Source: an uncultured Eubacteriales bacterium (GTDB taxonomy: Bacteria; Bacillota; Clostridia; Oscillospirales; CAG-272). Taken from it: a stretch of DNA of 64,000 nucleotides. The stretch lies in NCBI GenBank assembly GCA_934796165.1, contig CAKVOU010000002.1, forward strand, positions 1-64,000, read 5' to 3'. Below are positions 16,566-23,903 of this stretch, piece after piece. How positions within the stretch are numbered: the first letter of the stretch is position 1; every line of letters begins with the position of its first letter. A program made the position numbers and the translations under genes. The notes below the pieces were generated by a model. The model was not told the origin of the DNA. It saw only the letters and a list, made by a program, of their open reading frames with translations, and ran no database searches.

Positions 16566-19500
16566 TTCTTTTTCACTCCCAATTTTTTATCCAGATTTTC
16601 AAGCTTTTGCTTAAGCTCGTCGATTTTATCGGTATAATCTTCTTTGCGGGTAAGCTCGGTGCGAATTGCATCTCGGCGCGCGCACATAACCGAAAGTCCC
16701 TCCTGTATCTTCTTCAGATGATCTTCAAGCTTGTCCAAATAGTTGTCGATACGCACCAGCACGCCGAGCTCAGTGTCTGCAAGCTCTACGTAATACCTGC
16801 CGTTTGCTTGCAGCCACACGTAAGGTTTTTCCATAGTCATATTTACGGGCAGAACGATAGAAAAGCCCTGATAGGTCATAGGTGTCTTTTCACTTTGTGC
16901 AAGAACGTTTGCTTTCAGTGCGAAGAATATCTTCTCGCGAAGCTTTTTTCGCTCTTCTTTATCGTATTCGCGAGCATTGTTGCGATAGATATCGATGTCA
17001 AGTTTACATTTCTCTATTACTTCTTCTTGGTGCGCGATACGCCCCGGTAATTCCATTCCTTCCTTTTCCAACCGAATGTGTGTTTCGATCGCTTTTCGTT
17101 GCAGAGCAAGGTGACGCGTCAGCTCGTTTGCCGTTTCCACACGTTGCTTGACAAGAGGATTGCCAACCGCTAACGCCTTTACTTCCGCGTAGCCAAGTAC
17201 GGTGTTCTCAATATCCGAGCCACTGCGTTCTGTCAAAGAGCCCGAAAGCAATCCCGAAATAAAGCGTTGCTTGGTTTCAAGGAGCTGCCAGGAATATGCG
17301 TCAAAGCTACCTTCGGTAATATATCGGTAGATGTAGATCTCTTGGTTTTCGTTTCCCTGACGAAGAATACGTCCCTCTCGTTGTGTCATATCTGCGGGAC
17401 GCCACGGAATATCCAGATGATGCAGCGCGATCAATTTATTCTGAACGTTCACACCAAGTCCGAGCTTAAATGTAGAACCTATCAGAACGCGTATCATTCC
17501 TGCTCGCACTTTGGCGAAAAGCTTTGCACGTTGGACTTCGGTATCTGCATCGTGGATAAAGGCGATCTCATGTTCGGGGATACCCATAGACACAAGCAAT
17601 CCTTTGATCTCATCGTACACGTTGAATCCGCTTTTGGGCGTGGAGGTATCACAGAAAATCAGCTGTACGCTTTTATCCGTTGAGGTCCTTACATAGATAT
17701 CAAACACTTTATCGGCACACCTTGCCACTTTCGATTGGTATGTAAAGGCAGATTGCGGCGATACAAGTCGAATATCAAGCGCCGCTTTTCTTCCGTCGGT
17801 GGTGATTTTAAGCATATTATCGTCTTTACGGCTTACGTGACCGTGTCTCACACGTTCCGCTCTCGATGAAATGTCCTCAAGATATCTTGAAAATTCATCG
17901 GTCTTACCGATCAATACATCACTGTATCCCGAAAAATCGGGCACCCCCGCACTACTGTCCACCTGATGAAAGTCAGCTATCGAGGAAAGAAGCGACGTAA
18001 GCTCGGGCAGATTGTGGAACTTCGCGAAGCGAGTAGCCAAGCGGTAGGAGCTTGTATCTACGTCGATCTCAAATTCGGTCACTCGCTCGGCAAACATACC
18101 GATCCACGAATCAAAGCTTTGCAGATCAAGCAAGGCAAGCTCTCCGCTTTGCAGGTACTTTTGCATCACGAAAGCATCTGTAATAGAATTGGTGATGGGC
18201 GTTCCGGCCGCCATAACAACACCGCCACCATCATTTTGCTTCTGGATCATATGTACCTTGTCCATCATATCACGGCATTTCTTTGACCCCGAAGCACTAA
18301 TTCCCAGAACCTTATCCGCCTTGGTTTCGATCGGCACGTTTTTATAATTGTGCGCTTCATCAATAAACAATCTCGTGATGCCAAGCTCGTCAAAGTAAAC
18401 TGTCTCGTACATATCGTCAAGCTTTGAGGTAAGATCAAGCAAAGCTTTTTCTATTGCCTCTTTCTTTTTCTTAAGACTTGAGGTGGCTTTTCCTTGCTTT
18501 GTTGCGATACTTTGAATGGTTTCCTTGGCTTTCGTCAATTCTTCCACATAATAATCCTTGGAAAGAGGAATGCGTTCAAAGCAGCTATACGCCATAATGA
18601 TGCCGTCGTAATCGTTATCGCGAATTTTTTCAAGAGTTTTTTCTCTCTTTTGCGATGTAAAATCTTTGGGCTCTACACAAAGAATGTTAGCGCAAGGGTA
18701 CATCGTTTTGAAAACGCTCTGCCATTGTCCAACGATGTTGTTGGGTACAACGTAAAGATTTTTTAAAGAAAGCCCCATTCTCCGCAGCTCCATTCCTGCG
18801 GCGATCATAATATATGTCTTTCCACTACCAACGTCGTGAGCAAGTAGCGTGTTCGGGGAGAAAAGAATTCTTGCAACTGCATTCTTCTGATAGGGAAACA
18901 GTTGAACGGTAGGAGACATCGTTGGGAACTCCAAGAAAGAGCCGTCGAAAATACGGCGACGGACACAACTGAAATTGTTCTCAAAGATGATTTCAAGGCG
19001 TTCCTTTCGCTTCTCGTCCTGCCATACCCAGTGCTGAAAAGCCGCAATCATTTTCTGTTGCTTTTCAAGAGCAAGCACGGTTTCAGACTGATTTATAACA
19101 CGCTTTTTGCCGGAGCTGTTCGTCAGGCAAGTTACTTCGTCCGTAACTGAAACGGTTTTCATATTGAGTGTACGTTCGAGGATATATAAAGCCTCTATCC
19201 TTGACGTACCGTAAGTAGTCGTCGATGCTACACTGCTTTTATAGCGATAATAGCTTTTGTTGGGAATCTCCCAGCTTCCGGTAAGTTCGTCGTGAAGCGT
19301 TCCCGAGTAAGGTTCGGATTTCAATTTCAGTATGTGTGTGATAAAGTCGTCGATAATATCCGCGGGAACCCAAGGAGAACCCAGCGTAACGTAGATATCC
19401 TTGGTTGCTACCGATTCGGGAAGAACCTTTTCGATCGCTTTGAGATTATCGTTGAAATATCCTCGGTAATGTGCGTTTGCTTCATTTGCTGCCTTCCATT

Positions 19501-20035
19501 TACGCATCAGATTTCCCGAAAGATATTCTTCTGCGGTTTCCCAACCCTTATAAAAACACTCTCCCCACGTTTCGGGATTCTGATAGATCGAGCCTTTCAA
19601 AGCGCTGATCACAGTTTTGCAATCCTCCCCTGTTATGGAGGAGATATATTCAATGTCCACCTTTGCAAGATTTGATAGGGAGAGAATCAGAGCATCCGAA
19701 ATGCTGTCAACGTGTACCCCTTGGGCTCGCGAATCACCCGAAAACGCATTTTCCCAGTCCAACGGCAGATCCATAGACGTAACCGATTGGACGTGAAGAT
19801 CGTGCTGAATACGTTCCTCCTCGGCTTTTCGCTTAGCTTCCATTTCCTCCTGCAACTTGCGTTCCGTTTCTTCTTTTTTGACCATTTCGTTCTTAACCGC
19901 TACAAGATGTTCAATGATCTTTATCAGCTCGTCTGATGTCGCGTGGATATCTCCACCGTTTGCAAGATCTTCAAAAACTTGCTCGAATATAGAAAGCTGC
20001 TCCGCGGTATGTGTCGTTTTCTTTTGTCTTCCCAT
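16562..20035 (-). CDS. Large DEAH-box/SNF2-like helicase
   Basis: I chose the ATG at 20035 ('MGRQKKTTHTAEQLS'), which follows GAGGAA; a second ATG six bases upstream is possible. The frame stays open to 20362, but that part overlaps the phosphatase gene and has no family character. The resulting 1157-residue protein has Walker A 'LAHDVGSGKTYIM' near 400, DEAH in 'FIDEAHNYKNVP' near 556, 'AAGTPITNS' (motif III) near 617, and 'TQREGRILRQGN' (motif VI) near 887, with a coiled-coil tail. Relatives occur in integrative elements and phages, usually fused to an adenine methylase; no methylase motif is seen here. DNA or RNA translocation is the likely activity. Confidence 0.85.
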   Translation of the reverse strand: MGRQKKTTHTAEQLSIFEQVFEDLANGGDIHATSDELIKIIEHLVAVKNEMVKKEETERKLQEEMEAKRKAEEERIQHDLHVQSVTSMDLPLDWENAFSGDSRAQGVHVDSISDALILSLSNLAKVDIEYISSITGEDCKTVISALKGSIYQNPETWGECFYKGWETAEEYLSGNLMRKWKAANEANAHYRGYFNDNLKAIEKVLPESVATKDIYVTLGSPWVPADIIDDFITHILKLKSEPYSGTLHDELTGSWEIPNKSYYRYKSSVASTTTYGTSRIEALYILERTLNMKTVSVTDEVTCLTNSSGKKRVINQSETVLALEKQQKMIAAFQHWVWQDEKRKERLEIIFENNFSCVRRRIFDGSFLEFPTMSPTVQLFPYQKNAVARILFSPNTLLAHDVGSGKTYIMIAAGMELRRMGLSLKNLYVVPNNIVGQWQSVFKTMYPCANILCVEPKDFTSQKREKTLEKIRDNDYDGIIMAYSCFERIPLSKDYYVEELTKAKETIQSIATKQGKATSSLKKKKEAIEKALLDLTSKLDDMYETVYFDELGITRLFIDEAHNYKNVPIETKADKVLGISASGSKKCRDMMDKVHMIQKQNDGGGVVMAAGTPITNSITDAFVMQKYLQSGELALLDLQSFDSWIGMFAERVTEFEIDVDTSSYRLATRFAKFHNLPELTSLLSSIADFHQVDSSAGVPDFSGYSDVLIGKTDEFSRYLEDISSRAERVRHGHVSRKDDNMLKITTDGRKAALDIRLVSPQSAFTYQSKVARCADKVFDIYVRTSTDKSVQLIFCDTSTPKSGFNVYDEIKGLLVSMGIPEHEIAFIHDADTEVQRAKLFAKVRAGMIRVLIGSTFKLGLGVNVQNKLIALHHLDIPWRPADMTQREGRILRQGNENQEIYIYRYITEGSFDAYSWQLLETKQRFISGLLSGSLTERSGSDIENTVLGYAEVKALAVGNPLVKQRVETANELTRHLALQRKAIETHIRLEKEGMELPGRIAHQEEVIEKCKLDIDIYRNNAREYDKEERKKLREKIFFALKANVLAQSEKTPMTYQGFSIVLPVNMTMEKPYVWLQANGRYYVELADTELGVLVRIDNYLDKLEDHLKKIQEGLSVMCARRDAIRTELTRKEDYTDKIDELKQKLENLDKKLGVKKK

Positions 20036-20495
20036 AATCATTTCCTCGTTCTTTTTGTTTTTCAAGAGCGTCAAACACCTTATGATACACCAACTGATTG
20101 GGATAATATTTATAGTCCGCAAAAACATCAATTCCACGCCCTTCAAAATGTTGAAGTATTGCCGCGGCACAAGCAGCACTGCGACTTTGTCCGTAATCAC
20201 ATTGACAGATGATATCAAGACCGTCTGCTCTCGCTTCATAAATAAATTTTGCCAGCTCGTCTGCTTCTGCAAGATAGGTTTCGTAGGTATATCCATAATC
20301 ATCAAGTATCTCAATATCGATATCGGGAATTCCAACATAGAATACCCTGTCGCATACGCCACTATAATTTACTCGATTTTCCTCATAATCCCTTTTGTTT
20401 TTCGGCGTATAAAAGCTGATCACCGCTGTATTTTGCGGAAAACCTTTTTCAATTAGCTCTCCGATTGCTTTCCTCGAATATATGCTTACTTCCAT
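19971..20495 (-). CDS. Dual-specificity/tyrosine phosphatase-like protein
   Basis: The 174-residue protein contains 'IICQCDYGQSRSAACAAAI' around residue 98, a CX5R phosphatase loop (Cys-Asp-Tyr-Gly-Gln-Ser-Arg) on the usual beta-loop-helix. An upstream Asp-rich stretch, 'DIDIEILDDYGYTYE', could supply the general acid. It starts 10 bp inside the end of the upstream cysteine-protease-like gene, and its last 65 bp overlap the helicase start, a long overlap that argues for coupled translation. Such phosphatases in accessory loci may dephosphorylate proteins or nucleotides; the substrate is unknown. Confidence 0.75.
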   Translation of the reverse strand: MEVSIYSRKAIGELIEKGFPQNTAVISFYTPKNKRDYEENRVNYSGVCDRVFYVGIPDIDIEILDDYGYTYETYLAEADELAKFIYEARADGLDIICQCDYGQSRSAACAAAILQHFEGRGIDVFADYKYYPNQLVYHKVFDALEKQKERGNDYGKTKENDTYRGAAFYIRASF

Positions 20496-21079
20496 CTTTC
20501 ATCCTCCCAATCGATTGCTTCGTGTTTGCCCATATCCAAAAGATACTCGCGGTAACCGTCTATATGTTCTGCCGAGATCATTCTCGTGAAGCAACTGCCG
20601 TTTTCATCGTAAAAACTCACGCTCGCTTTGTTGTTCGCTTCACGCCTGATGATAAAACCGTATCTGATCGGAATTCGGTCTGCTCTCTTGAACGGCGTTA
20701 CCGCATGGTATGAAAGCAGTTCCTTGTTCCCGCAATCCCACGTGTCAGGTATCGTTCCGATTATGACCGCGCTCCAATGTCTCGACATGGAAATAATGAA
20801 TCTGCCCTTGGGGTGTGTCTTGCAAAATTCATTTGCCGTTACACGTGTGCCGTCAGTTTTCTTAGGTATCGTCACCCTCGGAAATCCCAAAACATTTTCC
20901 ACGTAGCTTTGAGGATTTCCGTCGGTGTTAAATTTTTCTGCACCTGTTATCTTCTTGTGTTGATTTAATCCGCGCTGAGCGTCCATATAGTCCATACCCG
21001 TCGTGACTGTGATTGCCCGTTTTACGCAATCATCAACCTCAAACTGATACGGGTGCGCGTTGTAGTAAAGAAATGGCAT
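20486..21079 (-). CDS. Papain-like cysteine protease-type protein
   Basis: The 197-residue protein shows 'DDCVKRAITVTTGMDYMDA' at about 16-34 and 'SRHWSAVIIGTIPDTWDCGNKELLS' at about 100-125. This Cys ... His-Trp ... Asp-Thr-Trp-Asp arrangement resembles small papain-fold proteins of phages and mobile elements, with Cys18 and His102 as likely catalytic residues. I assign the fold by motif only; no membrane segment or signal is present. It starts 6 bp after the 184-residue gene and overlaps the phosphatase start, so it belongs to the same minus-strand operon. Confidence 0.6.
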   Translation of the reverse strand: MPFLYYNAHPYQFEVDDCVKRAITVTTGMDYMDAQRGLNQHKKITGAEKFNTDGNPQSYVENVLGFPRVTIPKKTDGTRVTANEFCKTHPKGRFIISMSRHWSAVIIGTIPDTWDCGNKELLSYHAVTPFKRADRIPIRYGFIIRREANNKASVSFYDENGSCFTRMISAEHIDGYREYLLDMGKHEAIDWEDERWK

Positions 21080-21085
21080 GTGATC

Positions 21086-21640
21086 TTACCTTACAAATAC
21101 TGTTTGAATATTTATGTCATTAAGGTCAAAATGATTGGAATCAACAGCTACAAATATTTGTTTGCTGAGAGAATCAAGACACTCAAGAACCTGAGAATCA
21201 TCATCGGCGTCCTCGCAATAAACGAAAAGCGGGCGATCGTCCTCTGCGATGCTGAAGACTTTGTAGTTATATACTACGTTGTTCAAGTCCTTATTGCGCG
21301 TTTTGCATTTGTCAAGGAACTCAAGGGTGTCCTCTTCAGAATACTCGAAGCTATTCGGCACGAAATTTGCGGCAATACGGTTGTCACCCATAAAATCGGC
21401 GTTGCGAATATAGCATACGTTGTAATTCTTACCGTCCATCTCAATGTCAGAGTGAATTACGAAATGGCCATCGTCGTAGCAATCGGGATCGGTTTTTGCA
21501 CTGTAATCGCCGATCAATTCACGGATGAGGTCAAGTGTAAGTTCGGAATGCTTTCCGTAAAGAAGACAAACGGGACTTGTGATATCAAGTTCAAGATCAA
21601 GGACAGATGGCGACGTAATAGTAAGATTTTTGATTTTCAT
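21086..21640 (-). CDS. Hypothetical 184-aa protein, possibly a degenerate NTPase
   Basis: The ATG at 21640 is preceded by AAGGAG at 9 bp; a longer frame to 21724 would begin upstream of the promoter and is rejected. The protein opens 'MKIKNLTITSPSVLDLELD' and then 'CLLYGKHSELTLDLIRELIGD', which looks like the start of an ATPase with the P-loop altered, followed by an Asp/Tyr-rich body ('YDDGHFVIHSDIEMDGKNYN'). I do not recognise a named family. It is the first gene of the minus-strand operon that runs to 14207. Confidence 0.65.
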   Translation of the reverse strand: MKIKNLTITSPSVLDLELDITSPVCLLYGKHSELTLDLIRELIGDYSAKTDPDCYDDGHFVIHSDIEMDGKNYNVCYIRNADFMGDNRIAANFVPNSFEYSEEDTLEFLDKCKTRNKDLNNVVYNYKVFSIAEDDRPLFVYCEDADDDSQVLECLDSLSKQIFVAVDSNHFDLNDINIQTVFVR

Positions 21641-21689
21641 ATTGATACTCCTTAAAAATATTGAAAGTGGAGTGTTTTGTAATATAATG

Positions 21690-21739
21690 ATTATAACAAA
21701 TGATATGTCCGTAAAAAGGGACATTATCTGTTGTATAAT
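21690..21739. promoter_or_regulatory. Divergent promoters around one shared dyad (P3/P4)
   Basis: The perfect dyad ATGTCC-N8-GGACAT occupies 21705-21724. Going right, nine bases lead to TATAAT at 21734-21739. Going left on the minus strand, nine bases lead to TATAAT (complement of 21690-21695). One site is thus placed identically for both divergent genes, with the same geometry as P1 and P2. A common regulator for the whole locus is strongly suggested. Confidence 0.8.
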
Positions 21740-21764
21740 GTGATTGAAAATTCTTCATATTGAT

Positions 21765-22106
21765 ATGCAAAAAAGCAAATGCGGAAGATATTTGAACGTT
21801 CAATATTTTTCCGACGGAGAAAAGCTTGTGCGTTTTGATATGAAGCAGATGATATGCCATCTGCTTGGAATCGCAACGGGAATGCTCAATGGTACGCTTG
21901 AAAGAAAGCAGACCGATTTTATATATTTGCTATATGATCCCACCGAGCTTGACATTGAGCCCGATGCTAAAGAAATGATTGACGGAATATATGCGCGAAC
22001 CTGCTATGAATGTAATCTCGTAGATTTCGCTGAGCTTTACCGTGTGCTCCTTAATTTTTTGATAAAAGAAAAAATATACAGACGCGGCATCCGATTCGGA
22101 TGTTGA
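21765..22106 (+). CDS. Hypothetical protein, about 113 aa
   Basis: The frame is open from a TTG at 21744 ('MKILHID...'), but the -10 box ends at 21739, so transcription would begin at about 21746. I therefore prefer the ATG at 21765 ('MQKSKCGRYLNVQYF'), though no SD is visible and a leaderless message is possible. The product has 'QMICHLLGIATGMLNGTLERKQTDFIYLLYDP' and two later cysteines. The pattern faintly recalls small PD-(D/E)XK-type proteins, but I cannot name a family. It is driven by P4, divergent from the minus-strand operon. Confidence 0.55.
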   Translation: MQKSKCGRYLNVQYFSDGEKLVRFDMKQMICHLLGIATGMLNGTLERKQTDFIYLLYDPTELDIEPDAKEMIDGIYARTCYECNLVDFAELYRVLLNFLIKEKIYRRGIRFGC

Positions 22107-22188
22107 TAATATGGTGCTTAACTTTACGTTTGCTCTCGCATCTCAAGAATTTTATCCGATATTAATTTTGTAATTAAAAAATGGAACG

Positions 22189-23016
22189 GTGTCCTTCAAG
22201 GACAAGCGCGTGATAGAACGCCCCAAAAGTGAGCAGTATCGCTACGAGAACACGCACGAGGCGATTATCGATCAACGGACGTGGGATATGGCACAGCAAG
22301 TGCGCGCAGGCAAATGCCGTAGAAACTCCATGCAGGAGATCCCCAAATACAGTGGTCTTCTGTTCTGTGCTGACTGCGGTTCAAAGCTGTATTTCGCACG
22401 AGGCAAGACCATCTCCCCGGAACAGTACAATTTCTTCTGCAGCAAATACCGAAAACACGTTGGCGAGGATACCTGCACGATGCACCAGATCAGAGAGGTC
22501 GTGCTTGATGAGATCATTCTGGAAGAACTGCGCCGTACGACCTACTATGCAAGAGCTCACACCGCGGAATTCGTAGAGTTTATCAATCAGAAAAGCTCTG
22601 CTGAAAACCGCAAGGAATTGAATGCTAAGTCATCCGAATTGGCACGATTGTCCAAACGAAATACCGAGCTCAATTCGCTTTTCAAAAGGCTGTACGAGGA
22701 TAATGTCCTTGGACGTATCACAAACGAGCAGTTCCGACTATTATCCGAAGGCTACAACACAGAGCAACGAGAGATAACTGAAAGGCTCCCTATACTTGAA
22801 AAAGAGATCGAGCATCTGAAAAAATCCGCAAACAATGTGGAGCATTTTGTAGCCCTCGCAAAGAAATTCATCAATATCGAAGTGCTTACGCCAGCGATCA
22901 TCCGAACCTTTATATCCAAGATCGTGATACACGAAAAAAGCGCAAAGCATTGCAAATCCGCAGCACAGCAGATCGACATATACTTTACGCATATTGGAAT
23001 GCTTCACGCCGTCTGA
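22189..23016 (+). pseudogene. C-terminal remnant of a large serine recombinase
   Basis: The 275-codon frame begins abruptly at a GTG without SD and reads 'SFKDKRVIERPKSEQYRYENTHEAIID', a stretch normally in the middle of TndX/Tn4451-type recombinases. A zinc-ribbon follows with 'LLFCADCGSKL' and a distal 'CSKY...DTCTMH' pair, then a coiled coil and a DUF4368-like tail. The catalytic N-terminal domain (serine, resolvase fold) is missing; 22107-22188 does not encode it in any frame I read. The gene lies at the right end of the island, where such integrases usually sit, so it is probably the decayed mobility gene. Confidence 0.85.
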
Positions 23017-23030
23017 TAAAGACAAAGATA

Positions 23031-23072
23031 AAAGACGGATAGAAGCAGAATCATCTGCAACTATCCGTCTTT
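23031..23072 (+). terminator. Hairpin after the recombinase remnant
   Basis: AAAGACGGATAG (23031-23042) and CTATCCGTCTTT (23061-23072) form a perfect 12-bp stem with an 18-base loop. The A run before and T run after fit a rho-independent terminator usable on both strands. Confidence 0.65.
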
Positions 23073-23095
23073 CCTCGTCCATTACACAAATATCC

Positions 23096-23137
23096 ATAAA
23101 CTTCTTTATGGTAACCAGCGTTTAGTAGCCGGGTTTT
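23096..23137. repeat. Right imperfect inverted repeat of the accessory island
   Basis: This is the inverted counterpart of 1687-1730 (ATAAACTTC...AGCCGGGTT). Beyond it the sequence returns at once to G+C-rich backbone, so it is a good candidate for the right border of the island. Confidence 0.55.
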
Positions 23138-23288
23138 TTTATATGCAGGTGACAGCATCCTTTACATTTTCGGAATCATCCGCGATATTATCCCGGTCGG
23201 TCACGTTCAAAAGCACACCCCTGCCGACGCAGATCCGGAATTTCCGGATATATGCGAAAGTGTTGCACGACGACCTCATTCCCGTCCG

Positions 23289-23795
23289 TTACGGCTGTCC
23301 CTCTGACAAAAGCACCCCGTCCGGAGAAAATGTGCAGGTCATGCCGGAAATCTTCACCGTCCCGGTCGCCATGTATCCGCTGTCAAGGAAAAAGTAGTAG
23401 CGGTTCCCGCCGATCTCCTGCCAGCCGGTCACGTGCCTACCGCCATCAAAATACAGAGTTCCTTCCGTGTCCCGGACAAAGCCGTCCCGGATCTGCGTAC
23501 CGTCCTCGCGGAAAGCAAATTTCTCGCCGCGGATCGAAAGCACGCCCGTCACCATGTACCCCGTCTCCAGGCGGAAATAATAATGCGCTCCGTCGATCAC
23601 CTGCCACCCCGTGCGATAGACGCCGGTGTCGTAGTACCGGGTTCCCTCTCCGTCCGTGACAAAGCCTTCAAACAGGTCCGGCTCGGGGGTATTCGCTCCC
23701 GCCCATGCCGCGACCACGACAGCGATCACCGCAAGAAAAAGCAGGATCCCGAGAAAAATTTCCACTGCCGTCTTCTGAGTGATTTTTGTTTGCAT
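23289..23795 (-). CDS. Membrane-anchored protein with cell-wall-binding-type repeats
   Basis: The ATG at 23795 follows AAGGAGG. The 168-residue product has one hydrophobic helix (about residues 13-36), then a series of choline/glucan-binding-type repeats: 'GFVTDGEGTRYYDTG', 'TGWQVIDGAHYYFRLETGYM', 'GFVRDTEGTLYFDGG', 'TGWQEIGGNRYYFFLDSGYM'. These W/Y/G-rich units usually bind wall polymers or extracellular glycans. With the N-terminal anchor the repeats would face outside. It lies directly downstream of the O-antigen-ligase-like gene, 108 bp away, and could be its operon partner in surface polysaccharide handling (inference). Confidence 0.8.
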   Translation of the reverse strand: MQTKITQKTAVEIFLGILLFLAVIAVVVAAWAGANTPEPDLFEGFVTDGEGTRYYDTGVYRTGWQVIDGAHYYFRLETGYMVTGVLSIRGEKFAFREDGTQIRDGFVRDTEGTLYFDGGRHVTGWQEIGGNRYYFFLDSGYMATGTVKISGMTCTFSPDGVLLSEGQP

Positions 23796-23903
23796 CTGCG
23801 CCTCCTTGACTGTTGTCCGGCTCACGTCCGTCCGTGATACCGTTTTCCGGATACACCGTCGGACTGCCGGCAGGAACAAATCAGTTTTTGACCCCTTGCG
23901 TCT

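Noticed and set aside
20036..20362. N-terminal extension of the helicase frame
   Set aside because: It overlaps the phosphatase gene entirely, reads as hydrophobic non-family sequence and lacks a ribosome binding site, whereas ATG 20035 follows GAGGAA.
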